A stretch of 64,000 bases of DNA from an uncultured Eubacterium sp. Lineage in GTDB: Bacteria; Bacillota; Clostridia; Lachnospirales; Lachnospiraceae. The notes under the pieces are model-generated. The model worked only from the letters and a program-made list of their open reading frames with translations, ran no database searches and was not told the origin of the DNA. Made by a program: the position numbers and the translations under genes. Numbering within the stretch: the first letter of the stretch is position 1; every line of letters begins with the position of its first letter. The stretch lies in NCBI RefSeq assembly GCF_937958975.1, contig NZ_CALGRE010000022.1:1-64000 (forward strand), given 5' to 3'. This document shows positions 26,307-34,817 of this stretch, one piece after another.

Positions 26307-26501
26307 TAGAAAGAAATTTTTATCAAAAATACTATATATTACATAAAAATATTTTTATTGTAGAGATATGTGAAAAAAATAATTGTAAAATATATGCAAA
26401 TCTTATTGTGAATATTGTATTATTTACCGAAAATTGTAAGAATAGACAAAAGAAATATGACATAAAAGTGATTTTATTTGTATAAAAATACTATTTTGTG
26501 A
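26307..26501. other. AT-rich intergenic region
   Basis: No gene, riboswitch or repeat recognised. An open frame of about 70 codons crosses it but has no ribosome binding site and starts in the terminator. Confidence 0.5.
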
Positions 26502-26530
26502 TTGAATTGAAACGTTATTTATGTTATAAT
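26502..26530 (+). promoter_or_regulatory. promoter of the 26590 gene
   Basis: TTGAAT (26502-26507), 17-bp spacer, TATAAT (26525-26530). A small hairpin CCTAA...TTAGG follows in the leader. Confidence 0.75.
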
Positions 26531-26589
26531 TGCCCTAACTGAAAATTAGGCGTTTTCAAAGAAAAAGAAATTAAGAGGAGGAATTGAAA

Positions 26590-27705
26590 ATGAGAAAGGT
26601 TTTCAAGAAAATGATTACAGGTGTAATGTCAATCGCATTAGTTTCTTCATTATTAATTGGTGTTAGTACAGTATCAACATCAGTTAAGGCTGAAGATACA
26701 GCAGCATTAACACCTTGGGTAGTTTATTCAGCAGGACAGATAGGCAGAAGTGCAGACCCTAACGGCTGGCCTATTCGTTATTATAATTCATTTGCCACAA
26801 CAGCAGGTGAATCAAAGACTAACTGGGATGCGAATTTCCCTAACAAGCAGTATGTAGATGGCGGTGAGGAAACATGGACAACCACAAAAGTTGCTGATGG
26901 ATTTACTGCTAATATAGCAAATACCGGTTGGGATGGAGATGACTGGGTTGGTGATGCGCCAACAAAAGATAATCCATATATGCTTAGAGCATGGATGCCT
27001 TCTATTAAGTTAAATGAAGGACATTTTTATACAGTTACATTTGAAGCAAAATGGGTAAAAGGTGGCGAAAATGCCGATAAAGCACCTGAAAAGAACATAT
27101 TAGTGCTTGCCAATGATGGAAATACAAACAATGTCGTTAATAAAGTTGTTACAATAAAGTCAGGCGAAACAGTTTCTGTTGAGACAGACCAGTTTGGTGC
27201 ATACGGAACAGATTCCATGGAATTATCAATTAACATGGGAGCATTTCTTGCATCATATAATGCAGGACTTACAACAGAAGACAAAGCAGCTTCTGGTGTA
27301 TTAACTATTTCTAATGTGAAAATTCATGATAAGGGATTAGATCCAAATTATGATTTTCCACCTGAAAGACCGGATAATCCAACTGCACCTACAGAAGAAG
27401 TTACAACGAAAAAAGTAACTCCTACACAGCCACCAGTAAAGCCGACTGTAAAGAAACTTGCAAAAGTTAAAAAACTTAAAGCTAAAAACAGCAAAAAAGG
27501 TACAGTTAAGATTACTTGGAGAAAAGTTTCTAAGGCAAAGAAATATCAGATTAAAGTAGGAAAGAAGACATATACTACAAAGAAAGCTAAATATACCGTT
27601 AAGAAACTTAAAAAGGGTAAAAAATACACAATTAAAGTTCGTGCTACAGCTTCAGGATATAAAGCAAGCGCATGGGCTAAGACAAAAGTTAAAGTTAAAA
27701 AATAA
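26590..27705 (+). CDS. secreted carbohydrate-binding-like protein with lysine-rich Fn3 tail
   Basis: 371 residues from ATG 26590 (AGAGGAGGA upstream). Signal peptide to about VKAED. The central ~200 residues form a predicted beta-sandwich: FTANIANTGWDGDDWVG, LRAWMPSIKLNEGHFYTVTFEAKW, then VLTISNVKIHD, matching the CBM4/9 type seen in the 27802 protein. A proline/threonine linker (PTEEVTTKKVTPTQPP) leads to a ~85-residue lysine-rich Fn3-like module ending in KVKVKK. No catalytic site. Family placement is inference. Confidence 0.6.
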   Translation: MRKVFKKMITGVMSIALVSSLLIGVSTVSTSVKAEDTAALTPWVVYSAGQIGRSADPNGWPIRYYNSFATTAGESKTNWDANFPNKQYVDGGEETWTTTKVADGFTANIANTGWDGDDWVGDAPTKDNPYMLRAWMPSIKLNEGHFYTVTFEAKWVKGGENADKAPEKNILVLANDGNTNNVVNKVVTIKSGETVSVETDQFGAYGTDSMELSINMGAFLASYNAGLTTEDKAASGVLTISNVKIHDKGLDPNYDFPPERPDNPTAPTEEVTTKKVTPTQPPVKPTVKKLAKVKKLKAKNSKKGTVKITWRKVSKAKKYQIKVGKKTYTTKKAKYTVKKLKKGKKYTIKVRATASGYKASAWAKTKVKVKK

Positions 27706-27727
27706 TTTTGTAAAAACAAGTTAAGCA

Positions 27728-27762
27728 GAAACCCAATGCTTATGCATTGGGTAACTGTTTCG
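27728..27762 (+). terminator. hairpin after the 26590 gene
   Basis: ACCCAATGC (27731-27739) pairs with GCATTGGGT (27744-27752); the T run after it is weak, so read-through into the next gene is possible. Confidence 0.5.
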
Positions 27763-27801
27763 TTATCAGAAAAAATTGAAAATTAGTCAGGAGGACTAGG
27801 A

Positions 27802-29151
27802 GTGAGAAAAGGATTTTTTAAGAAAGTAACAGCTACAGTTCTTGCACTTACAATGATAGTGGGAGCAACAGGTGTAGTATCAGCAGCTAAACATGCAGCT
27901 AATGGTGCGAATATTGCTTCAAATATCAAATGGGATTATTATTCCGTACTTTCTATGAAAGACCATAAGGCTGGTGAAGATGGAAGCAGACAGCATCCAT
28001 ACTGCTGGTATCATGCATTGACACATATTAGTACAGAAGATTATCCAAATGGTCAGGTTCCGGGAAAGGATTTTGTGACAGACGGATATGTTGCTCAGGG
28101 AGCAACTTCTTCAGCTTTTACATTTTATGCTGTTAATACAGGATGGGATGGTGAATATAATAGCCGTGATGGTTCTTTGGTAGGAGATAATCCTTGGGGA
28201 CTGAGAGCGTTTTCATCAAATATTCCTGTAGAAAAAGGTCGTTCATATACACTTTCATTTAAATATAATAGTAGTTTAAAAGGTAAGACAACAGTATATG
28301 AAAAAGATGCAGATGGTGAATTTAAGTTAGATGAGAATGGTGATAAGATTCCTGTAAAAGATGCTGCAGGAGAGGTTGTACAGGAAGATAATTTTATTAA
28401 GCATGTAGGACTTAGTGTAATCAATCCGGCGAACAACAATGGATTAGATTTTACAGCATATTCAGGATGTACTTCAGGTGGTTTCTTTGTTGCAGATTCA
28501 AGTAATAAAAATGAAAAAACTATTTCTGTAACATTTAAAGTACCTAAGACTTATCCGGGAAGTGAAGTAGCAATTCAGTTTGCTATGGGAGCTTATCTTG
28601 TTACATATCCGGATGAGCTTGCTATGAAGGGTAGTCTTAACATTAGTGACTTAAAACTTACAGCAGGTACACAGTATTCAGTGAAATACTCATATGGAAA
28701 GAGTTCTTATACACAGTATGTAAATGCAGGTGAAAAGGCATCCGGTTACCAGTTTGCAGTGAAAGGTAAAACATTTACCGGATATAAGAATGCTGCAACA
28801 GGAGCAAAATATAGTCTTTCTACACCTGTTAAAGGTAATCTTAACTTAACATGCGTATACAGTGCAACAAAGAAGCCGGGTAAAGCGAAAGTTAAGTTTA
28901 CTGCTCAGAAAAAGAAAGCTAAACTGTCGATTAAGAAAATTGCGAATGCTAAGGGATACGAAATTAAATATGCAAACAACAGCAAGATGAAGAAAGCAAA
29001 AACAAAGACGACAACAAAGACAAGCATTACAATTAAAAAATTAAAGTCAGGAAAGAAGACATATTTCCGAGTTAGAGCTTATAATTTAGACTCGGCAGGA
29101 AAGAAAGTATACAGTAAAAAGACATTAAAGAAAACTGTAGTAATTAAGTAG
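27802..29151 (+). CDS. secreted carbohydrate-binding-like protein with InlB-type repeat and Fn3 tail
   Basis: 449 residues from GTG 27802, seven bases after AGGAGG (27789-27794). Signal peptide to ~VSAAK. A CBM4/9-like part shares FYAVNTGWDGEYN ... GDNPWGLRAFSSNIPVEKGRSYTLSFKYN with the 26590 protein. Then a ~60-residue beta repeat (SVKYSYGKSSYTQYVNAGEK ... GYKNAATGAKYSL) resembles the Listeria-Bacteroides/InlB B repeat. A lysine-rich Fn3-like module closes it (YFRVRAYNLDSAGKK). Probably a surface glycan-binding protein working with the neighbouring hydrolases. Confidence 0.6.
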   Translation: MRKGFFKKVTATVLALTMIVGATGVVSAAKHAANGANIASNIKWDYYSVLSMKDHKAGEDGSRQHPYCWYHALTHISTEDYPNGQVPGKDFVTDGYVAQGATSSAFTFYAVNTGWDGEYNSRDGSLVGDNPWGLRAFSSNIPVEKGRSYTLSFKYNSSLKGKTTVYEKDADGEFKLDENGDKIPVKDAAGEVVQEDNFIKHVGLSVINPANNNGLDFTAYSGCTSGGFFVADSSNKNEKTISVTFKVPKTYPGSEVAIQFAMGAYLVTYPDELAMKGSLNISDLKLTAGTQYSVKYSYGKSSYTQYVNAGEKASGYQFAVKGKTFTGYKNAATGAKYSLSTPVKGNLNLTCVYSATKKPGKAKVKFTAQKKKAKLSIKKIANAKGYEIKYANNSKMKKAKTKTTTKTSITIKKLKSGKKTYFRVRAYNLDSAGKKVYSKKTLKKTVVIK

Positions 29152-29169
29152 TTAAGCAAGAGATAATTG

Positions 29170-29217
29170 AAAGGGTGGAAGGGTTATATTTTATGTAACT
29201 TATTCTGCCCTTTTTTC
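29170..29217 (+). terminator. terminator after the 27802 gene
   Basis: AAGGGTGGAA pairs with TTCTGCCCTT (two wobbles) around an inner GTTAT/GTAAC stem, followed by a T run. Confidence 0.7.
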
Positions 29218-29288
29218 TTATACCTAAGTTATTAAGTTCTTTCTTGCATCAATATTGTCAAATATAATATAAAAATATGGAGGTATCT

Positions 29289-30827
29289 ATGAGTAAGGTA
29301 AAGCAAATATTGTCAATAGTTTTATCGATTGCAATCCTATTTTCAGGTATAACAATTAATGATACAGTAAAAGCAGTCGACGATGCTGCAGCATTATGGA
29401 AAAGCGAAGCAATTATCAGTCCGGGTCAGAATAAGCTTGTGGGAGCAGGATTTATCGATATTAAATGGAATAATTCACTGGAAAATGTAAAGCAATACAA
29501 GGTATACATTAATAATCAATTAAAGAAAACAGTTTCTCCCAGTGGAACTACAATGAAATATGAATTTTATACAACGAGTGTAAAAGGTTATGATGTGCGT
29601 ATTGATGCTCTGTTAAATGATGGAACAATCGTGAAAACGGATACAAGAAAATTTTATGTAACAAAAAAGGGTATTTGTGTAAATGAGAAAGATATGGGGA
29701 TTGCCGTAGACCCGGCTTCCATGAATATTGGATGGTATTATAATTGGGGATATAAATCATTTAAAGACAGCAATTTTAAAAACCACAAATTTGACGATAC
29801 AGAATTTGTATCTATGTTGTGGGGAGATAGTCCGGTAGATATTTCCACAAGATGTCAGTATGCAAATAAAAAAGGATATAAATATATGTTGGCATACAAT
29901 GAGCCTGATTTACAGTGGGAGTCCAATAAACAACCGGACACTATGCGTTATCGTTGGAATGATATGATTGATAATAAAGGAAGTTTAAGACTTGGCTCTC
30001 CGGCAACAGAGTCGTTTCAGATTAATTCGGATAAATGGTGGACACCATTTTGGAATGGTTTAAATACGACACAGAAAAATAATATGTCATTTATTGCGGT
30101 TCACGCATACCAGCATTTTTATGATAATGCAGATACGGCACTGCAATATTTACATGCTATTGATGAAATCTATGCAAAATATAAAAAGCCGATATGGGTA
30201 ACAGAGTTTGCTGTGGCAGATACTTATAACAAATTTAGTCTTAAAAATGCAAAACAAACTGCTCAGGTACAGGAGTTCATGAAAATCGTATTAAAAGGAT
30301 TGAATGAGAGAAGCTATGTAGAGAGATACTCATGGTTTGATTTTAATCCAAATGATGAGGTGACGGGAGCATCAGGAATATTTTATTATGAAACAGGTAA
30401 GCTTACAACATTGGGACAGATTTATGCTAATATAGGTAATCCGACAGGATATAATGCAAAGAAATACAATGTCGCATCGTCAACAACAAAAAATACTTCT
30501 ATGGCGGCATGTACGGCCGCAGTTCCGACGGTACTATATAGTGTGAGTGCAAAAAAGAAAGCATTTAAGTATAGTATCAAATCTGTTAAACGAGCATCAG
30601 GCTATCAAATTCAGTATTCGTTGAACAGCAAGTTTCGCACTAAGAAGAAATATAAAACTAAGATAAAAAATATATCAGCGACAAGTGCTACTACCAAAAA
30701 TGGAACAATAAAGAAACTTCTAAAAAAGAAGAAATATTATGTGCGTGTGAGGGCATATAAGATAATAAACGGGAAGAAGTATTATTGTAAATGGAGTGGA
30801 AAAAAGAAAGTAAAAACGAAGAAATAA
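29289..30827 (+). CDS. secreted GH128-like glycoside hydrolase
   Basis: 512 residues from ATG 29289 (GGAGGT upstream); signal peptide ends near VKAVD. Domain order as in the 24562 protein: N-terminal beta domain (WKSEAIISPGQNKLVGAGFI), barrel with GWYYNWG, FVSMLWG, AYNEPD (acid/base E205), LRLGSPATES, FIAVHAYQH, IWVTEFAVAD (nucleophile E306), and a lysine-rich Fn3-like C-terminus (YYVRVRAYKIINGKKY). It lacks the acidic insert of its paralogue. A TATAAT (29263-29268) stands close upstream, so the leader is short. Confidence 0.72.
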   Translation: MSKVKQILSIVLSIAILFSGITINDTVKAVDDAAALWKSEAIISPGQNKLVGAGFIDIKWNNSLENVKQYKVYINNQLKKTVSPSGTTMKYEFYTTSVKGYDVRIDALLNDGTIVKTDTRKFYVTKKGICVNEKDMGIAVDPASMNIGWYYNWGYKSFKDSNFKNHKFDDTEFVSMLWGDSPVDISTRCQYANKKGYKYMLAYNEPDLQWESNKQPDTMRYRWNDMIDNKGSLRLGSPATESFQINSDKWWTPFWNGLNTTQKNNMSFIAVHAYQHFYDNADTALQYLHAIDEIYAKYKKPIWVTEFAVADTYNKFSLKNAKQTAQVQEFMKIVLKGLNERSYVERYSWFDFNPNDEVTGASGIFYYETGKLTTLGQIYANIGNPTGYNAKKYNVASSTTKNTSMAACTAAVPTVLYSVSAKKKAFKYSIKSVKRASGYQIQYSLNSKFRTKKKYKTKIKNISATSATTKNGTIKKLLKKKKYYVRVRAYKIINGKKYYCKWSGKKKVKTKK

Positions 30828-30848
30828 GTAACGGGAAATATAAGATAA

Positions 30849-30882
30849 AATGAGAAGGGTTGTTAACAGCCCTTCTCATTTG
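30849..30882 (+). terminator. strong hairpin between GH128-like genes
   Basis: A 14-bp stem (AATGAGAAGGGTTG with CAGCCCTTCTCATT, one wobble) with loop TTAA and little T run. It may be a partial terminator or an mRNA-stabilising hairpin before the next gene. Confidence 0.55.
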
Positions 30883-30911
30883 TAGAATTGAAAAAGATTG
30901 GGTTTAGGTTT

Positions 30912-32105
30912 ATGACGAAGAAAAAAATATTAATATTTCTTGCGATATTATGCACAATAGGTATTGTGACAGGGATAATATCAGTTCATATAAGTGAAAA
31001 AAATCGAATACGAATAATAAATGAAAATCGTGGGGAATGGAAAGAAAGTGCGGTAACTTTTCCGGAAAAAGGAACATTGCAGCCTGCCGGATATATTACA
31101 ATTCGTTGGAATGAAGCAGGAAAATTAGGAGATGTTAAAGGATATAAAGTATATGTCAATGGTAAAAAAATAGCGGAGACAGATGGAAAAACCAATACAT
31201 GTGAGTATTATTCTACGGCGGTAAAACTTCATACTGTTTATATTGAGGCTGATTTGGAGAAAGGTTCTAAAATATATTCAGATAAGTTTTCTTTTTATGT
31301 AAATAAGAAAGGATTCTGTATGAATAAAGACATGGCGAGAAAGGTGGATGCTGATGATTGGGGAGTTTCATGGTATTATAATTGGAGTACAACAAAGCAT
31401 AATTATACAAGTTTTCAAAAGTTACAATTTGTGCCGATGATGTGGACTACAGCGCCAACAGATAAGAAAGAAATAGCTGTTTTTCCAAAGTTGGGATATA
31501 AATATGTATTAGCCTTTAATGAACCGGATTTAGAAGAACAGTCTAATATTTCCGTAGATGATGCTGTGGAAGGAATGAAGGCGTTTATGAATCAGGACTT
31601 ATTGGTAGGTTCACCTGCTACAGCGCTTTGTCCACCGTGGTCGGATAGCTGGTTTGTTCCTTTCATGGAAAAAATGAAAGCAGAAAAAATGGATATCGAC
31701 TTTATTCCAATCCATCATTATTGGAATTGGTGGAATGAAGAAGGCGTGAAAGCTTTTTTGGAATTGGTTGATAAAACTTGGGAAATGTATCACAAACCGA
31801 TATGGATAACAGAGTTCGCTACAAGTGGTGTTCCGGGTAGAACGAAACAGATGAGACAATCGGTAATGGATTATATGCAAGGGGTTATTCCGGAGTTAGA
31901 TAAAAGAGACTATGTTGAGCGGTACGCATGGTTTTCATTTAGTCCAACAGATTATAAAAATGGTGGTGCAGCCCTTTTAAATCATTATATGGGAGACATT
32001 ACCGATTTGGGATATCAATACCAGAAATTAGGTCTGCCCGAAGGATATGGAGATGAAAAAGTATTGTTACAACAAAAAAATACAACCCCTGATATAATCA
32101 ATTAA
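30912..32105 (+). CDS. membrane-anchored GH128-like glycoside hydrolase
   Basis: 397 residues from ATG 30912; a TTG at 30888 is an alternative and neither has a good ribosome binding site. An N-terminal signal anchor (ILIFLAILCTIGIVTGIISV) has no clear cleavage site. The N-terminal beta domain (WKESAVTFPEKGTLQPAGYI) and barrel are complete: SWYYNWS, FVPMMWT, AFNEPD (E204), LLVGSPATA, FIPIHHYWN, IWITEFATSG (E301). It ends after the barrel without the lysine-rich Fn3 module of the other two, so it is probably held by the membrane instead of the wall. Confidence 0.72.
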   Translation: MTKKKILIFLAILCTIGIVTGIISVHISEKNRIRIINENRGEWKESAVTFPEKGTLQPAGYITIRWNEAGKLGDVKGYKVYVNGKKIAETDGKTNTCEYYSTAVKLHTVYIEADLEKGSKIYSDKFSFYVNKKGFCMNKDMARKVDADDWGVSWYYNWSTTKHNYTSFQKLQFVPMMWTTAPTDKKEIAVFPKLGYKYVLAFNEPDLEEQSNISVDDAVEGMKAFMNQDLLVGSPATALCPPWSDSWFVPFMEKMKAEKMDIDFIPIHHYWNWWNEEGVKAFLELVDKTWEMYHKPIWITEFATSGVPGRTKQMRQSVMDYMQGVIPELDKRDYVERYAWFSFSPTDYKNGGAALLNHYMGDITDLGYQYQKLGLPEGYGDEKVLLQQKNTTPDIIN

Positions 32106-32210
32106 AAAAGATATAGGTACACATTTAAATGAAAAAAGCATATGATAAATAGTAACAAATGACAATTCAGCTATCTGTTAGAAACGCCTGGCGATTTCTT
32201 ACTATATTGG

Positions 32211-32239
32211 TTGACACTATGATAAGTCAGTGTTATTAT
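32211..32239 (+). promoter_or_regulatory. promoter of the dapA riboswitch transcript
   Basis: TTGACA (32211-32216), 17-bp spacer, TATTAT (32234-32239); start near 32246, just before the riboswitch. Confidence 0.85.
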
Positions 32240-32249
32240 AGTTACAGTT

Positions 32250-32480
32250 AAACAATAGTAGAGGTTGCGCTGATTATTAGTAAGCTATATGATGTTTCCG
32301 AAGACAAAAGATTATAGCCCAAAGGATGATGCGCCGAAGGAATTAATTATCGGAGATTATTTCTTGGGCATGCGGTTAATAGCCGTATGACTGTCATGTA
32401 CGGTAGATTGTATATGGAGAGCTACTTATAAGTTTTATATTAGAATTCTTATAAGGAGCTTAATTTAAGCTCCTTTTACT
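32250..32480 (+). promoter_or_regulatory. lysine riboswitch (L-box) with terminator
   Basis: Hallmarks of the L-box are in order: TAGAGGTTGCG (32259-32269), TTAGTAA, GCGCCGAAGG (32331-32340) and the closing CTGTCATG (32391-32398). A terminator follows (AAGGAGCTTA 32453-32462 with TAAGCTCCTT 32466-32475, then T). Two copies of CTTATAAG (about 32425 and 32449) could pair as an antiterminator overlapping the 5' terminator arm. Lysine binding is expected to favour termination and so repress dapA. The aptamer edges are approximate. Confidence 0.88.
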
Positions 32481-32517
32481 ATGGTTGACTAATTACATAT
32501 GTTTAGGAGGATATGAA

Positions 32518-33402
32518 ATGTCTATTTTTAAAGGTGCAGGTGTAGCGATTATTACACCATTTCATGAAGATGGAACAATTAATTTTGAAGAATTTGGAAA
32601 AATTATTGATGACCAGATTAATGGTGGTTCTGATGCAATTATTGTTTGTGGAACAACGGGTGAGTCATCGACGATGAATGATGAGGAGCATATAGCCACA
32701 ATTAAATATTGTGTAGACAGAGTTGCTAAGAGAGTTCCGGTTATCGCAGGTACAGGTTCTAATTGTACAAGAGAAGCTGTAAACATTTCAAAAAAAGCAG
32801 AGGAAGTGGGAGCTGACGGGCTGCTCTGTGTAACACCATATTATAATAAGTGTACACAGGAAGGATTGTACCAATATTATAAAGCAATTTCGGATGCGGT
32901 AAATATTCCAATTATAATGTATAACATTCCAGGCAGAACAGGTACAACAATTCAACCGGAAACGGCTGTGAGAATTGCAAAAGAAGTAGAAAATGTTGTA
33001 GCAATTAAAGAGGCATCAGGAAATATTTCAGCAGTTGCCAAACTTGCTGCGTTGGCAGATGGCTGTATAGATATATATTCAGGAAATGACGACCAGGTTT
33101 TACCATTACTTTCACTTGGTGGAAAAGGTGTTATATCTGTTTGGTCACATATTGCTCCTAAAAAGGTACACGATATGGTTCAGGCATATTTTGATGGAGA
33201 CGTTGAAACTGCTACAAAATTACAATTAGAAGCTATTGATGTAATAGGAGCATTATTCTGTGAAGTAAATCCTATTCCGGTAAAAGCGGCAATGAATATG
33301 TTAGGTTATAATGCAGGTTCTGTAAGAGCACCACTCACGGAACTTTCAGATGCGAATAAAGAAGTTTTAAAGAAGGCATTAAAAGATTACGGTGTCCTTT
33401 AA
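32518..33402 (+). CDS. dapA: 4-hydroxy-tetrahydrodipicolinate synthase
   Basis: First committed step of lysine/diaminopimelate synthesis: condenses pyruvate with aspartate semialdehyde. ATPF-type ITPFHEDG start, CGTTGESSTMNDEEH, the YYNKCTQEGLY segment with catalytic tyrosine, YNIPGRTG, and AIKEAS with the Schiff-base lysine. 294 residues. ATG 32518 follows TTAGGAGG; it is preceded by the lysine riboswitch and followed by dapB. Confidence 0.97.
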   Translation: MSIFKGAGVAIITPFHEDGTINFEEFGKIIDDQINGGSDAIIVCGTTGESSTMNDEEHIATIKYCVDRVAKRVPVIAGTGSNCTREAVNISKKAEEVGADGLLCVTPYYNKCTQEGLYQYYKAISDAVNIPIIMYNIPGRTGTTIQPETAVRIAKEVENVVAIKEASGNISAVAKLAALADGCIDIYSGNDDQVLPLLSLGGKGVISVWSHIAPKKVHDMVQAYFDGDVETATKLQLEAIDVIGALFCEVNPIPVKAAMNMLGYNAGSVRAPLTELSDANKEVLKKALKDYGVL

Positions 33403-33452
33403 GGGGCGGTAAAATACCTTTTGAGAAAAAGATTAGACACGGAGGTTAAATA

Positions 33453-34208
33453 ATGGTTCATGTTATTATGCACGGATGTAATGGCAAAATGGGAAGAGTA
33501 ATAACAAATCTTGCAGCACAGGATGATAATGTCGAGATTGTGGCAGGTATCGATGCATATACCGGCGTTGCAAATGAATATCCGGTATTTTCTTCCATAA
33601 AAGAATGTACAATAAAAGCCGATGTCATCATTGACTTTGCAGTGACAGCGGCAATTAGCGATTTATTGGATTATGCTGTAGAGACACAAACACCGGTGGT
33701 TATATGTACTACCGGTTTGTCAGCACAACAGTTGGAAAAAGTTAATGAGGCGAGCAAAAAGGTTGCGATTCTACGTTCGGCAAATATGTCTCTTGGCATT
33801 AATACATTGATGAAACTTCTTAGAACAGCGACAGAAGTATTGGCAGATAGAGGTTTTGACATTGAGATTGTGGAGAAACATCATAATCAGAAAGTGGATG
33901 CACCAAGTGGTACTGCACTGGCATTGGCTGATTGTATGAATCAGGTGTTAGATAATGAATATGATTATACTTATGACAGAAGCACTGTACGAAAAAAGAG
34001 GAATAAAAAAGAAATCGGTTTATCGGCAGTTCGTGGTGGTACGATTGTAGGTGAACATGAAGTAATCTTTGCAGGTATAGATGAAGTGATTGAGATTAAG
34101 CATACAGCATATTCAAAAGCCATTTTTGCAAAAGGTGCTATCGATGCAGCAAAGTTCCTTGCAGGAAAAGAGGCAGGAATTTATAATATGGCGGATGTAA
34201 TTGATTAA
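33453..34208 (+). CDS. dapB: 4-hydroxy-tetrahydrodipicolinate reductase
   Basis: Next step after DapA, using NAD(P)H. HGCNGKMGRVI is the cofactor loop, IVEKHHNQKVDAPSGTAL holds the catalytic histidine and lysine, and SAVRGGTIVGEHEVIFAG is the family signature. 251 residues. GGAGG precedes ATG 33453, 50 bases after dapA, so both are under riboswitch control. Confidence 0.97.
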   Translation: MVHVIMHGCNGKMGRVITNLAAQDDNVEIVAGIDAYTGVANEYPVFSSIKECTIKADVIIDFAVTAAISDLLDYAVETQTPVVICTTGLSAQQLEKVNEASKKVAILRSANMSLGINTLMKLLRTATEVLADRGFDIEIVEKHHNQKVDAPSGTALALADCMNQVLDNEYDYTYDRSTVRKKRNKKEIGLSAVRGGTIVGEHEVIFAGIDEVIEIKHTAYSKAIFAKGAIDAAKFLAGKEAGIYNMADVID

Positions 34209-34215
34209 TTAAAAA

Positions 34216-34278
34216 ATAAAAAAACAAAAAGGTTTATCGCATCTAAATAGTAGATGTGATAAACCTTTTTGTTTTTTA
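34216..34278. terminator. terminator after dapB
   Basis: AAAAACAAAAAGGTTTATC and GATAAACCTTTTTGTTTTT form a long hairpin with inner CATCT/AGATG pairing; usable in both directions. Confidence 0.85.
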
Positions 34279-34323
34279 GTGATATTCTTTTTTGTATAAA
34301 AAAGAAAAATATGAAAACAATAA

Positions 34324-34369
34324 TCTTATCGGAAGAAAAATCAAACATTTTTGATTTGGACCGGTAAGA
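34324..34369 (+). promoter_or_regulatory. nested inverted repeats before the lipoprotein gene
   Basis: TCTTATCGG (34324-34332) pairs with CCGGTAAGA (34361-34369, one wobble) around AATCAAA/TTTGATT (34339-34345 with 34350-34356). It could be a leader hairpin or an operator. Confidence 0.4.
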
Positions 34370-34398
34370 TATCGATAAATCAATTGGAGGATTATATT

Positions 34399-34752
34399 AT
34401 GAAAACATTAAGAAATTACTTATTAGCACTTACTTTGATGATGGCAGTATTTACTTTTGCTGGATGTGGAAACAATAATGATGACAACGAGACAAGTAAT
34501 AATACTACAACAGAAGTAGATAATGCATCTACAAACAACGGAGGAAATTCAGGTATTATAAATGACACAACAGGTAATAATGATATGGATAACAACAATG
34601 GAAATGATAACAATGGGGTAATAGATGATATTGGTGATGATATCGAGAGTGGTGTAGATGATATTGCTGATGACGTAAACGGAAACAACAATAACAACAA
34701 AAATAATAACAAGAAGAATAATGACAAGAATAACACTACTACAAAGAAATAA
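34399..34752 (+). CDS. small Asn/Asp-rich lipoprotein, unknown function
   Basis: 117 residues from ATG 34399 (GGAGG upstream). Lipobox FAGC after a short hydrophobic segment gives a lipidated cysteine near residue 23. The rest is low complexity: Asn/Asp/Thr-rich with GNDNNGVIDDIGDDIESGVDDIADDVNGN, then an Asn/Lys tail. No fold recognised; it may be a surface spacer. Its start shows the normal codon use of its neighbours. Confidence 0.65.
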   Translation: MKTLRNYLLALTLMMAVFTFAGCGNNNDDNETSNNTTTEVDNASTNNGGNSGIINDTTGNNDMDNNNGNDNNGVIDDIGDDIESGVDDIADDVNGNNNNNKNNNKKNNDKNNTTTKK

Positions 34753-34817
34753 AAAAGGTATCTTTTATGGAATATAAGCATATTTTATTATGATAAAGAG
34801 TTTTGTTATGGTTAAAT

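Noticed and set aside
26264..26485. A 73-codon open frame after the first GH128-like gene
   Set aside because: It starts within the terminator, has no ribosome binding site and has AT-driven composition.
32176..32202. Terminator for the third GH128-like gene (GAAACGCC/GGCGATTTC)
   Set aside because: The stem has unpaired bases and a two-base loop with no proper T run; too weak to annotate.
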